A stretch of DNA of 64,000 nt from positions 1,835,608 through 1,899,607 of the forward strand of contig MBPM02000002.1 of assembly GCA_001695595.3 (NCBI GenBank). The letters run 5' to 3'. This DNA is from Plasmopara viticola (Eukaryota > Oomycota > Peronosporomycetes > Peronosporales > Peronosporaceae). A program made the translations under genes and the position numbers. The notes beneath the pieces are model-generated. The model saw only the letters and a list, made by a program, of their open reading frames with translations, ran no database searches and had not been told where the DNA came from. The number at the start of each line of letters is the position of its first letter. Within the stretch, counting starts at the first letter, position 1. Positions 1 to 10,978 of this stretch are shown piece by piece.

Positions 1-1173
1 CCAGGTCGTCCACGAGGTCGTCGTAGTCGTTCGCGCAGCGCTTCGGTGAGCCGAAAGCTACCGGCAAGTGCCAATGACGAAGAGAAGTACAAGGATCGCC
101 GCAGTGATCCGTCGACATCTTTGCAACAACGCAAAAGTCCACGCGACAATGCAAACGAGGTTACGAAAAAGAATAAGGAGACTTTACGACGCCGAGCTTC
201 GCGGAAACAGGTCGCTTCGGAAACGTCGTCCCCGACGCGTTTTGTGTCTCGTGTGGAAGAAAAGGACGACACGTTGATTATGCGGTCGACACTTGCAGCA
301 CTGGTTCCACAGGTGCGAAAAACGGCTCCAACTGCTTCTTCGGGCGCAGAGACGGAGGTGCACAAGAAGCCGGTAGTGTTGATGTACGAGGAAGACTCGG
401 AGATTCTGTGTAAACCACGCAGTGTCAAGACGACGCCCTCCACGTCGAGTGCGAGCTTTGCTCACAAGCACGATAGATCCGCGCACAATGGACTAGTGAA
501 AAAGGTGCTGAAGCACGACTATCTTGCATCGTTCTTGAGTGTAGCGGCTGTCTTGGGTTCGCTGGTTGCGAGCCAGATGCTACCAGAGGCAGAGGATGAA
601 ACCGATTTGTGGCGGAGATGGTTGTCGTTCCTGACCCCAGTAGTGGCGCTCCTGCTTTTCTTCCATCAAAAAGATGCGCGTGCTTCGGCCAAGTGGGTCG
701 CTACCGGCTTGGCGTGGCGTGCCGCTGCCGAGCTGTTGCTGTTACTCGAGGCGACGCCTCGTCAGTTTGAAATGATGGTTGCGATCTCGGCCGCTGTCGC
801 GAACTTGTCGCTGTTGATTGCGCTTGTCTCGATTCTTCGCAACGGCGAGCATGAACAGTCCAAGGCAACGCTTGCGCTTGTGACGATCGGCATTTTGATC
901 CTTCTTCTTTCGGACAGGTAAGATAACGTCGTTAGTAGTACACAGAGATTGGATATGTGAGGCAGCTTACAATCAAACTCAATTTTGTTAAACAGTTGGG
1001 TGGTTTCAACTGGCAATTCGGAACTGCAGTCGCGTGTTATCCTCATGTCAATGGCCGTGGTAAGGATTGTTGCAAATTGCTTTGGTGGTGCTTTACTTAT
1101 TAATCGTCCTTTGATTTAGCTGACACTCGCACTTTCGCCAATGCCGACGGTATCCTTAGAGGATGATGATTAG
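1..1173 (+). CDS. Multi-span membrane protein, 3' part only
   Basis: Open from base 1 (frame 1, with an Arg/Ser-rich stretch before residue V16), so the start lies upstream of the window. Exons: 1..917, 996..1059, 1120..1173 (stop TAG 1171-1173). Introns are 78 and 60 nt with donors GTAAGA and GTAAGG and acceptors AACAG and TTTAG. The N-terminal half is basic, polar and probably disordered. The second half holds about five hydrophobic segments (e.g. YLASFLSVAAVLGSLVAS, LSFLTPVVALLLFF, ISAAVANLSLLIALVSIL, LALVTIGILILLL), then a short tail ending LEDDD. I recognise no family, so no function is assigned. It converges with NUP133, whose stop is 122 bp away. An ORF starting at the GTG at 46 is only an artefact of the window edge. 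Confidence 0.7.
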
Positions 1174-1295
1174 GATAGGGCGATTTAGCCAACTGCTCGA
1201 CGCTGTAATTACAAGCATTTCGTTTGTTTCTTTGCACTGCTTTCGTCTGCTACGTGATTGATCCGAGTCCTGGTCGTACTGAACGTCCTGTATCT

Positions 1296-4200
1296 CTAAT
1301 TCCTTGCCAGATGCAGCGTTTTGATCAAGAGCTGCTGGCTTTGGACGCTTACGATCGAACCGACGTCGCCCTCGCGATGTACCAGATCCCGAATCACCTC
1401 AATTGTCAAGGCTGACGACGAAGTAACGCCTTGCTTACAGTGCGTTGCATACTCTTTCATCACTTTGTAGAGTAGTGTTTGACGCATAAGCGACTCTAGG
1501 GTCTCTTCGTTCACACCAGCCGCCGATTCGGCGGCTAAAGTGTCCCATAACTCGGCATCGTCAACGATGCAGGAACGCCACACACTAGCACGTATTTTTG
1601 CAAACTCTTCCGTCGACGTACGGGTTGCCAGCGTCTCCAACGCTTCAAGGCCCATAAGAAAAATGTTGGTCCTGTCAAGCAAGAAACAAAACAATTAATA
1701 CACATCGCACGCGTCCAAGATTCTTTCAGTACCTCAGCGGGTCATCATGCTCCGCAGAAAGCGCGGACGATAAACATACATGCACCAATTCCTCTGGTGA
1801 CAACGGCTTCGAATCAATTAGCTCCTTTAACGGCAGCTGCAATAGCAGCTCTTGGAGCTTGCCGCAGGTAAGCTGCCGGGTCCACAACATGGTCAATTCG
1901 CTTACTTCATTAAAACACAATGTAAAGCAAAACGCACCTCATGATCAATCTCCTGAACTCTCTCGGGATGCGACTGATTGGCAGATGCAAACGCAGCAAT
2001 TTTGGCAATACTCGCCATCGTCTTGCGCTTTGGCAAGCATTGCTGCTCACTCTGAGCTTCACGTAGTGCTAGCGTCGCCACCTGATCATATCGCTCTAGC
2101 GAGACAGCTGTCATCCACCGATACTTTTTCAAGTGCTCTCGGCCTTTCATAAACTTATGCAGTGATGGCGCAAAGATCTGCGAGTGGGCAAGCAGGTATG
2201 CCATCATTGTCGAACAGGTCTCTTCGTTACCTTGTGTCCATGGATTTTGAACTTCACCGTTGTACCATTGAAAGACAAAGTGATCATAACCCTCGTACTT
2301 GTTGCAAAATGACTCTAATCTCCTGGACGCAGGACTTTTCGGCAATTTCCCGAGGATACAATCCAGCTTGGACAAATTCACCGAGTCTTCAACGAAAATC
2401 AAAAAGGTCATGCCTTCGAAATAGAGATACTTTTCACAAAGCTCAACACACTGGCTAAAGAGATTTGCTCGCTTTTGCGTAATGGCTCCATCCTGGTCAA
2501 AGTCGAGCGCGATGTCACTTTCCTGCAAAGGAGTCTGTGTGGCAATGTAAACGAGCGGGTTTAGCGTCACACGTTTTGCAATTGCTTCCTCTTTGCGCAA
2601 CTGATCGCTTTCTTCGCTTAGCGCAAGAGGGATAAATCGAGCGTAGTTGTCGAGCAAGACGGTGCCAAGTTTTCGAATTTGGTCGGTCATTTCAAAGATC
2701 TCGTCGTACTGCCAGCGAATCTGCTTGGAGCTTATTCCATCCGAGTAGCCGACGAGAACGGACAAGCGCACAATTTGATTTGCCAAAACCTTTCGCACTT
2801 TACGCGTGAATGCCCAACTTCCAGTCATTGCAAAATTGGCAGCAGAACTTTGTACGGGTGTGCAGAGCATACTAAGCATGGCACAGCCGCTCTCTAACAG
2901 AGCATAGAGATACGTTGGGTCACTTTCACCGATTGAAGTCGCTAGTGTCTGCATCTCGTCATCCAAGAGCTCGAAAAGCTCCGCAATGTTGCTCACTTCA
3001 CAGTAAAACACGTCAAACGAATTATAACCTGCAAGATGCAGTTGCTCTTTCTGATAGCCTCGTTTTTCTACAGTCGTCTCAATTGCATGAAGGAGAAACT
3101 TTCCAGTAAGCCGACGCTGAACCATCTGCACAGCTGACGACGCTTCTTCATTTTCTGCCGAACTCGACGACAAAATCGACGCTTGAAATTTACTTAACGC
3201 AATCGCAGCTTGCAGCTTTTCTTCGTTTTCAATCAGCTGACGTTTCAGCTGATCCGAATTCGCTATAAAGTCCCAAACCGGCGTACAACGCCGTTGCAGG
3301 AATTCGATAAAGGCAACGTGACGATTGCTCTTTTCTTTCAGCTGGTAGCGCACCAATTTTGGAGTGACTGAAGAAACGTCCGTCGAACTCTTAAGTGCAT
3401 CGTTCTGCAGTAAGGCTTTGCCACTTTCTCCCTTTTCCCATCGCAAACCAGACGATGATTGGGCATCCAGAATCTGAGAGTCCACCGCCACAGCAGCCTG
3501 CGCAAACAAATTCACGTCATTTGAACTCACACGCAGCGCCAGTGCAGAGTTGGGATCGTCGTTAAGCTGCGCCATAATCAAGCGAACATAGTCTTCTATA
3601 CTTAAATTTTCGCCGATTAATGCTGACGATTGGCCTTGAGAAAGACTCCTTTCTTCACGTTTTTTGCGTGTCCTACTCCTCAATGCTTCGCTCAAAATTG
3701 GAGCCGCCACATATTCTAGTTTCATCATATCTGCTGCCGTGGCCACGCACACGGACCCACTTATCGACTTGGCATCTTCTTGAACGAGCAAGAATGACAC
3801 TGACCCTTTCAAAGCGTTGGCATCGAACGAACTCTGGTTCACACAAGCGCCAAACGCGAGAGCTAAGCGTCCTTTAATTGCTTGGAGTGGAAATGTAGCT
3901 GAGCGTACACTGGTCTGATCGGCTTGCGGCAAAAGAATGGTTGCAAACTGGATGGGCTGCATTTGCGTCCAAACGAGATAGAGAGCATCGCGCGTAATGG
4001 CGAGAGTCTCCACCTCAACAAACTGATGGGCGTTTTGGTCGTCAAATGACGGCTCGTAATCCAACAAGCACGCCCACGTAAGTTCAGGCGAGGCGTTGTC
4101 GTTTCCAACATTCAGAGAAAATTGGAAAAGCACATACTTGACCGTCAAGTTGGCATTAGCACGCGAGGAAGCGCTTACGAACGCGACAAGCAGCCCAAAG

Positions 4201-5327
4201 CACGTCTGTTGCACGTAAGGCATGGAAATCAAGTAGGTTTTGGCCAAATGCGCGTCAGGAAAGTTGTCACAAAAGTAGCTACTAGCAACTCGACTGGCGT
4301 CCACGTGCCATTTCGATACACACGAGCAATCCATCACATCTTCCATGCTAAACGTCCGTTGCTCGAGCATTCCGTCCTGAAACAGAATCAAAAGGGCAGC
4401 AGTCTCTTTCAACTCCTCTCTCTCGTTGTCCAAGGAAATAGCCTCATTCATTGACGAGGGCAGCACTTTCAAGTACTTGATCGGTTGATTTACATTCAAC
4501 TCGCCTTCATTTGCATCGCCTTTTGACGCACTAGACGAAAAGAAAAACTGCGATACAGACTTGGTGATTCCCGAAAAGAATCCAGCGCTTTGTTTCTCGA
4601 AAGCCCGGACTCGGATTCGTCGATCTTCGACTACGACTTCCCACACATTGCCTTGATTACTCCAGCACATGAAGCCAGTCTCGTCATCGTGACTCTCGTC
4701 ACCAAACGAGCTCGCCATGGCGGCAGTATAGTGTGTACTCACGTGTTCATTCGCATTAAGAGGGATTTGTACACTCAGGGGCACCGTCTCGTATGGGAGG
4801 TCAATGTCTTCCCAAAAGAGCACAATGCCACTCTTGCCCACGATCATTAGACTGAGACTTCGGCTATTCAGAGCAAAAAGAAACGGCACTAGCTCTTCAT
4901 GTGGTGCCAATTGATCCAACAAATGCAAGGAAACGACTTTGCCGCTGTCTGGTTGCCATAAAAGCACCTTTGTGCTTAAAGGGAAGACAAAATACGAGAC
5001 CCACTGGCGCCCGGTGCGATGCCGCGCTGATGGCATCGATACACGACAGTAGCGCACCTGATAGCGCTGATTAAGTGGTAGAAGTGGCCACTCCTTTTGC
5101 AATATTTGCAGTACCAGAGGCGGCAGACTTGCGCCCTCTTGGATCGTACAGCTGCGCGTGTCCATCAACAGCGACGAGCGCACCTCTGCATCTGTCTCGC
5201 TCCCTATCCGCGGCGCATCTAGGGTCTCCCAACGATCAAGTCGCTGGCGTTTGCTAGCATCGGTTGACAATAGCCCGGCGCCCACGCGTTTAGACGGCAC
5301 CTCGACGAACTTGCGCGCGCGAAACAT
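1296..5327 (-). CDS. NUP133: Nucleoporin NUP133
   Basis: Scaffold nucleoporin of the outer-ring Y complex (NUP107-160) of the nuclear pore. Exons read 5327..1938, 1872..1733, 1671..1296, giving 1301 aa (animal NUP133 is near 1150). Introns are 65 nt (donor GTGCGT, acceptor GGCAG) and 61 nt (donor GTACTG, acceptor GACAG), and both keep phase. The first ~500 residues are beta-rich as in the family's propeller. The C-terminal half is a helical solenoid with family-like text: ELCEKYLYFEGMTFLI, YDHFVFQWYNGEVQNPW, FMKGREHLKKYRWMTAVSLE, then KRKTMASIAKIAAFASAN. Without the last two exons the protein would end prematurely in the intron (VRFALHCVLMK), which shows the splicing is needed. The start is the first ATG after an in-frame stop. 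The next gene upstream is also on the minus strand, 186 bp away. Confidence 0.85.
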
Positions 5328-5513
5328 GATCCACGCTTTGCTTCCGTCTTTCTAAGCCACTCGGGCACAAGAGATTTCTACTTAAGAATATATGACGTTA
5401 TAAATTTGTAACAGATTATTGCGAAATAAGTTTACAGTGCCTTCGGTCGAGTTGCTGAAGTAACAAATTGCAATCACGTCTTCTAGTTCGTGAAGTGACA
5501 GCGCGGGGTCCTC

Positions 5514-8500
5514 TTAAAAGCCAAGTGTTGCACGCTTGTTTCGGTACGCAAGCTCTACGTCGGGCGACACTGTCTTCGATTCCTGGTCTTGACCATTTTC
5601 ATTCGAGCCACAGCTTTGCTGCATAAAAAATGCGTGCGCTTGTTCCAACACTTTTACCCAAACAAGCATTTCGGCATGCGTTTTCGCAAGCATGCGCGTC
5701 TGGTGCGTCGGGGAGCAAAGGATAAACTCGTTCGGTTTGCCCACTTCTTTGCCATGCAAAATCTCGAGCGACTTGTTGCTTAACGAAATTGCACCACGCG
5801 GTTCGCGATCGCCCTCTCGCTTGTAGTATCGAAGATAGCCATCCGACTCAATGTTGAACCACCGCTCGCGAACACCACGGATTGACATATTACCAAACGC
5901 GCCTTTTTCATTCGAGTGCGTTGCGTGCTTTCGTAAGATGCCACTCATCATCGGCATTGCACTATTCCGAGGGCCTTGGTTCGAATTCGAGTCTAGTGAG
6001 GCCCTTGACGCACTGCTGCCGCTTCGACGGCCAAAATTGGGACCAGATCTGTCAGAGTCTCGTGGAGCGCATTCCGAGATTCTAGCAACATACGAACTTC
6101 GGTCACTAGCCATTGAAACTCTTGCGCTACCAACTAAGCCTCGGAGGCCACCGCTAAGTGACGCTCGTGAGCCACCAGTTGCTTTTCGCGGGACATTTTG
6201 AATCATCGGGCTAGCAAGAGATAATTTCGGGTCCGAGTCCCTACTTTTTACCACCACATTAAGCGTTCCCTGTGTAAGGGCCTCAAATTGATCTTGCACT
6301 GCCTTCATTTCGTTCTTTAACATTAATCGCCGGTTGGCCAAGTTGCTCTTACGAGCCTCGTCATCCTCACTTGCTGCCTTCGCGAGCAGAGCCACAGTTT
6401 CGTGCAAATGCACTTGAAGTTTTGCCAGCTTGCTCTGTAGCCGAGATGATTCGGACACGCGATCGTGTGGGGCCTCGTCAATGTCGACAATATCCAGCGA
6501 TGGATCTGAGTGAGGAAGCTGAACTTGTTTTCCCTGGTCAACATCATAGAGTACGTTTGATTCGCTCTCCATTCGCCGCATTTCATCAAGTGCAGCATTC
6601 AAATCATCCTTCAAGTCCGCTCGTCGAATAAATAAGTTGTCGGCCTGTTGGTGATCCCCACTCTGTGCTGCTTTGGCGATTCCAGCCATTGTCTCTCGCA
6701 AGTTCTTTTTCAGCAAAGCAATCTTGTTTTCCAGAAAAATCATTTGAGGCGGACGCTTACCGCTTATAAAAGCATCTTCGCGCTTGACCGCTTCTGCAGC
6801 CACGCTAATTTGGTTTCGAAACTGGTTAATTTCTGACTCGATAAATTGTGCTCGCTCCTCTTCTAATTTTATTTCTTCTTTTAGATGATTGCGTTGTGCA
6901 ATAATTTTCTCAAGTAGCCGCTCACGAGCATCTTCAGCACGTGTGTCGATCGAACCTCGATGCACTATGGTGCCCAGAAAAGCAGGAGAAAAAAACTTCA
7001 CCTCGTGCTGGCTATTATAGTCTACATCCAGATCTCCGTATGCATCGAGCTCCTGCTGTAAAGTGTCCAATGTCTCTTCAATTTTAGCCCGAATGGACTG
7101 TAGCTCGTTATTTTCACCAATAATCTCAGTGACTTCTTTTTCAAGCACCGCAGTTCGCTGTACGAGCTCTGCTGTTCGTAACACCTCTAATGATTCAATT
7201 TCGCCAGCCAGTTGTTTGTCAAGCTGCTCAATTATTTGCTTCAATGAAGCTGTTTCATGCACCATATATTCAAGCTCTTTTTCCAAAAATTCCTGATGTT
7301 GCTGCTCTGATTCAACTTGCAGTTCCATCACCTCGTTCTTCTTCTGCATCTCGAGCGTCTTTAACTGCATATGGTGCCTTGCCGCCGCCCACACTTGTTT
7401 GTGAAGTTCAAACGATATCAAAATCTGAAAATACTCCGAGCGCAAAGAGCTTTGCATTAATCGTGCTGCACGAGTCTCTTTTCCTTCTTCAGTCTCCTCA
7501 TCCGGAATCGCCTCATTTACTCGGCCAACGATTCCTTTAGAAACATCGGCGAACTTGATCTGAACAGGACGTACTACACGAGCGAGTAATTCAAGCACCT
7601 CCGAGTACGTAAACCCCGTCAAAGAGATGCCGCTCATCGCTGTCACGCGCATGTTAGCAGCAAGACGCTTTTCAGGCTTGACACTCCAATTGTAGATTTC
7701 AGCAGGACTTGCCATTCCATTCGGTAGCTTATAAATCTCTGCAACGTGGACTTGAAGATCGGTAAATTCCGTACCAGGGATACCAGCAATTTGTTTCAGA
7801 TTGAGTCCTAGCCGACCTGGTCCAAACGTGACCTCAATTTCATGGACCCACTTGTACATGACACCGGTTTTCAAAGGAGGACGTATCCACTGCGTGTGAC
7901 CGTACGGTGATACAAAGTACATTTTGCCGTCATTCGTCTTACTCTGGCGGGTTGTCCATCCCGTTGGCAGGGCCAGAATCTCACCCGACTCCAACATTTG
8001 CACCGACTCACACGCGAGTTTGCACCGAAGCTTTGCAAGCACATCTTCCATGTCTTCATCAAGAGGCACGACTTGAACCGCGTCCTCTACGACAGCGGTG
8101 ATCGTTGCAGGACCGTCTTCTTCACTTTTTTCACAGTAATCGGTCTCAACGTGCTCCGGTTCTTTGACATACACTTTAAGAGCCAACGCATCACTGCATT
8201 TCTCACTACTTGTGTCTGAAGTAGCGATAAGCAGCTCGGACATTGCAGCGGGTGAAGTCAAAGCCCCATCGGATGGACATGGCAAATGAACGTCGGGCAT
8301 ATTAATTCCTCCCTCGTCAATCACACAACTACCGCCTGCCCAGTTAGCCGTTGTATGATCTTTTGTACCAACCGCTGCGGCCTCGTGTGATACAACAGGT
8401 GCCTCGAGTGTATTGTCATCCTCGAACGTCGAGTCCTCATGTGATACAATAGGTGACTCGACTTTATTGTCATCCCCAAACGTCGAAACCGCCTCCTTCT

Positions 8501-8732
8501 CACTATCACTTGAAGCAATCATCTCACTACTCTGCGATTCTTTCCAGCTCTCCATGCCTGTACTCGCATCCTCAACTTGCAATAAATTATTGGCCAACGC
8601 ACTCTTGACACTTTCGCCGTCTATTGACTCCGTAACTGGCGCAGCCGTATCATCTACAACGTTGATCGCCTTGTTGATATCAATCAGTGGTGATACCGGC
8701 ACCTCAACCCCCGGTTTGATGGCTTCCTCCAT
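5514..8732 (-). CDS. WW / PDZ-like / coiled-coil / PH domain protein
   Basis: Single exon, 1072 aa. Domains in order: acidic N-terminus with a short internal duplication (VESPIVSHE / LEAPVVSHE, about residues 85-115); a WW domain near 252-285 (LPTGWTTRQSKTNDGKMYFV, later TQWIRPP); a PDZ-like fold near 298-400 (GRLGLNLKQ ... GMASP ... VTAMSGISLTGFTYSEVLELL ... RPVQIKF); a long coiled coil near 420-790 containing two related segments (KKNLRETMAGIAKAAQSGD and LQVHLHETVALLAKAASEDD); a Ser/Arg-rich linker; and a PH domain near 929-1034 (RERWFNIESDGYLRYYKREG). The combination suggests a cytoskeletal or membrane-linked scaffold binding Pro-rich ligands and phosphoinositides; that role is inferred from domains only. 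I know no named orthologue. Confidence 0.8.
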   Translation of the reverse strand: MEEAIKPGVEVPVSPLIDINKAINVVDDTAAPVTESIDGESVKSALANNLLQVEDASTGMESWKESQSSEMIASSDSEKEAVSTFGDDNKVESPIVSHEDSTFEDDNTLEAPVVSHEAAAVGTKDHTTANWAGGSCVIDEGGINMPDVHLPCPSDGALTSPAAMSELLIATSDTSSEKCSDALALKVYVKEPEHVETDYCEKSEEDGPATITAVVEDAVQVVPLDEDMEDVLAKLRCKLACESVQMLESGEILALPTGWTTRQSKTNDGKMYFVSPYGHTQWIRPPLKTGVMYKWVHEIEVTFGPGRLGLNLKQIAGIPGTEFTDLQVHVAEIYKLPNGMASPAEIYNWSVKPEKRLAANMRVTAMSGISLTGFTYSEVLELLARVVRPVQIKFADVSKGIVGRVNEAIPDEETEEGKETRAARLMQSSLRSEYFQILISFELHKQVWAAARHHMQLKTLEMQKKNEVMELQVESEQQHQEFLEKELEYMVHETASLKQIIEQLDKQLAGEIESLEVLRTAELVQRTAVLEKEVTEIIGENNELQSIRAKIEETLDTLQQELDAYGDLDVDYNSQHEVKFFSPAFLGTIVHRGSIDTRAEDARERLLEKIIAQRNHLKEEIKLEEERAQFIESEINQFRNQISVAAEAVKREDAFISGKRPPQMIFLENKIALLKKNLRETMAGIAKAAQSGDHQQADNLFIRRADLKDDLNAALDEMRRMESESNVLYDVDQGKQVQLPHSDPSLDIVDIDEAPHDRVSESSRLQSKLAKLQVHLHETVALLAKAASEDDEARKSNLANRRLMLKNEMKAVQDQFEALTQGTLNVVVKSRDSDPKLSLASPMIQNVPRKATGGSRASLSGGLRGLVGSARVSMASDRSSYVARISECAPRDSDRSGPNFGRRSGSSASRASLDSNSNQGPRNSAMPMMSGILRKHATHSNEKGAFGNMSIRGVRERWFNIESDGYLRYYKREGDREPRGAISLSNKSLEILHGKEVGKPNEFILCSPTHQTRMLAKTHAEMLVWVKVLEQAHAFFMQQSCGSNENGQDQESKTVSPDVELAYRNKRATLGF

Positions 8733-9178
8733 GTGTTGCCGACGATTGTCAAGGCGCTGTGTGCGGCCGACTATCCTGCCTAGCTCGACAAGCTCCCCCT
8801 ATAAGAAAATCAAGCCTTCGACTAAGTACGATATTGCGTATTGTCGCCTAATACTTCAACGTCCGGCCTGCGACAATGGTGCGGAATTAAGAATAGCGAG
8901 GCCATGGCCATCAGCTTACGCAAAATCAAAGGCTAGCTTGGAGGCAACCAAGCGAACGACAAGTCATAAGCACGATGGGGCCTGCTTACATGTATTAAAG
9001 CTGATTGCATTTCAAACGCGACCTACGATAACACAGTATGCGAGTGACGACACTACAGTCGCAAGGTGCCATCGCTAAGTCAACCGATTGTTCAGCCCTC
9101 GCATTTCCATCCATGAGCATCTTTTGACGCCATCGGAGAGCACGGATGCTGTGACTGCAGACCACGTCACGAATGAAG
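8733..9178. other. Intergenic, nothing recognised
   Basis: 446 bp between the start of the WW/PH gene and the stop of the R3H gene. It should hold the promoter of the former and the 3' UTR of the latter. I see no RNA gene, repeat or convincing ORF. The plus-strand ORF that crosses it starts inside the WW/PH gene and has low-complexity shadow text. Confidence 0.4.
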
Positions 9179-10607
9179 TTAAACTTGAGGGGCCTCAACC
9201 ATGAGAAAACCCTCGCTGCACTCGCTGCTCTTTGACTGTAATTCTAGCATGTAGTTGTTGGTAATCATCTTGTCCATTGAGACTGCAACAACGTGACGCC
9301 GGGCAATGCGCGTCTCGCGAATAAACTCGCACAGCGAGCTCATGTCGTTGATCGAAACGTTCTTCTTTGGGCTCTTTAACACCATGATCTTCGTGTTCAA
9401 TCGGCGATTCGATTCAGCTAATCGAAGCAACACATATTTTTAAGCCGAACACTAAACAAATAGAAGTACAAATTAACGCACTTCGTGACCGCACGCTGTA
9501 AAATTGGCAAACGCTGTGGATAATTAGTCGGTGAAAGGCCGAATCCAACAGCGGTAAGATTAATCGCACATCCTTTTCGCTCGCTTTCGTCACCTCAATA
9601 GGGTGCGTCAACATGCGAAGCAGTGGTACAGCAACTTCTAATTCTGACGGAACTTCTCGCCACTACAGCAGAGATGCATCAAGCGGTTATTTATCAAGCT
9701 AATCCTAAGTCAATATAAGCTTAAATACCTGAATAAAGTGCAAGACAACATATTCCACAGCTTCGATGAAGGGGGCAAACGTATTAAATGATCGTAGCAT
9801 CAATGTCCGAGCACGACGGTCGACACGAGTAAACATTTGCTCAGCATCTGCAAATACCAGTCGCATCAAGTCGCGCCAGTACAACCGTTCAAAATAGTGC
9901 GACGCTCACCGTTCCACCCATCGTTGCGGCGATTGCGTGGAGCATGAGGCTGGCTGCTCTCATGAGCACCCGCTCCATTGCGAAACTCGGTCTGCAGGTT
10001 TTCATTCTGAGGTTCGGCCAGTTTCTTAAAGTTCGATCTGATCGCCACGGCTTCATTAATAATCTCGGCATCATTCCATTACGCTTTTGTCGACACCCAC
10101 CTCCACTCAACGTTAATGTTCATGTGCTCCAGTAAGTCCTCCAATCGCGTAGACGCAGCTCGGTTTCCAAAATGGTGATCTATAGACAGCAAAGCATAAG
10201 TTTAATCGTCAAACATACTTTATGCTCAGCCACATCCACATACCATTAAACCAGCGTTGCTGCTTGCGCACGCCAAGCGGTAGCTCATTAGGCTTTGACA
10301 GGTACCCAGCCGAGCGAATCGGGTGTATGTTGATTAGACGCTTACTACGCACTAACGGCGAATCACTGGCACGCTTTTGAGGTGTGCGCGCACGGCTAGA
10401 GCCGTTACCGTTGCTGCCAGGCCGCTCCACACGAGCGGTAAGACTCTTGTTAGTATTGCTGTCGCTAGTAGTCGACTCAGTGCGCAGCGGTGCAATAGGT
10501 CCCTCTCCCCAGGCCATTTCAAGCTCCAACTCACTGCTGCACAGCGAGCTGACTTCAGAGTCGCTCACGTCCGACGCTTCGGATAACTTGAATACGTGTT
10601 CGACCAT
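9179..10607 (-). CDS. R3H-domain protein (R3HDM4-like)
   Basis: Six exons: 10607..10244, 10179..10101, 10037..9910, 9847..9729, 9662..9482, 9417..9179, giving 369 aa. All five introns are 62-66 nt and every phase matches. The middle (FTRVDRRARTLMLRSFNTF) resembles the R3H-associated region. The R3H domain itself spans exons 5-6 (FHRLIIHSVCQFYSVRSRT, then ESNRRLNTKIMVLKS, about residues 270-305). R3H domains bind single-stranded nucleic acid through the R-x3-H motif; here I read HRLIIH where R-x3-H is expected, a close variant. Apparent in-frame stops (e.g. TAA near 10072) fall inside introns. An upstream in-frame Met at 10700 would add 31 residues, but an Inr-like motif at 10650-10657 lies between the two, so 10607 is preferred. 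Confidence 0.7.
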
Positions 10608-10978
10608 AAGTATCTTGTGGGGGTAGATGCACAGGAACGCGACCTCGAAGAAAATGAGAGCGGAATAGAACTCAGTATTCTCGTTTTTTTGTAATTGCAT
10701 AAAAGTTATGTCCTTTCAAAACTAAGTAGGAAATTTATACTCACCCAAATATATAAAGAAATTTACAGCATAACTTTCTAACAGTCCGTAAAAAAAGTTC
10801 TTGTTAAATATTTTGGCTGTCTTAGATGCCCTTATCGTAATTTGCACAATAAAATACGACCAAAACTTGCACCATTGTCATATCATAAAAAATCGACAAT
10901 AATTATAACGCGAAATGTATCCGCTGCTTCTACGCGAACACTATCCGGTTGAAAGATAACGCTTGGACACAAGCAAAC
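10608..10978. other. Intergenic between R3H and bZIP genes
   Basis: 371 bp, AT-rich. It holds the 5' region of the R3H gene (see the Inr-like site) and the 3' end region of the bZIP gene, both on the minus strand. Nothing else is recognised. Confidence 0.4.
10650..10657 (-). promoter_or_regulatory. Inr-like start-site motif of the R3H gene
   Basis: On the minus strand this reads TCATTTTC, in the context GCTCTCATTTTCTTCG, which fits the oomycete initiator consensus TCATTTY. It sits 43 bp upstream of the ATG at 10607 and downstream of the alternative ATG at 10700, so it decides between them. Confidence 0.5.

Noticed and set aside
8413..9078. Plus-strand ORF of 221 codons
   Set aside because: Most of it is antisense to the WW/PH exon, and its Ser/Thr/Leu-rich text mirrors that gene's Glu/Asp/Ser codons. 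No domain or promoter.
10037..10101. In-frame TAA suggesting a broken R3H gene
   Set aside because: The stop lies in a 63-nt intron with matching phases and size like the other introns of the gene.
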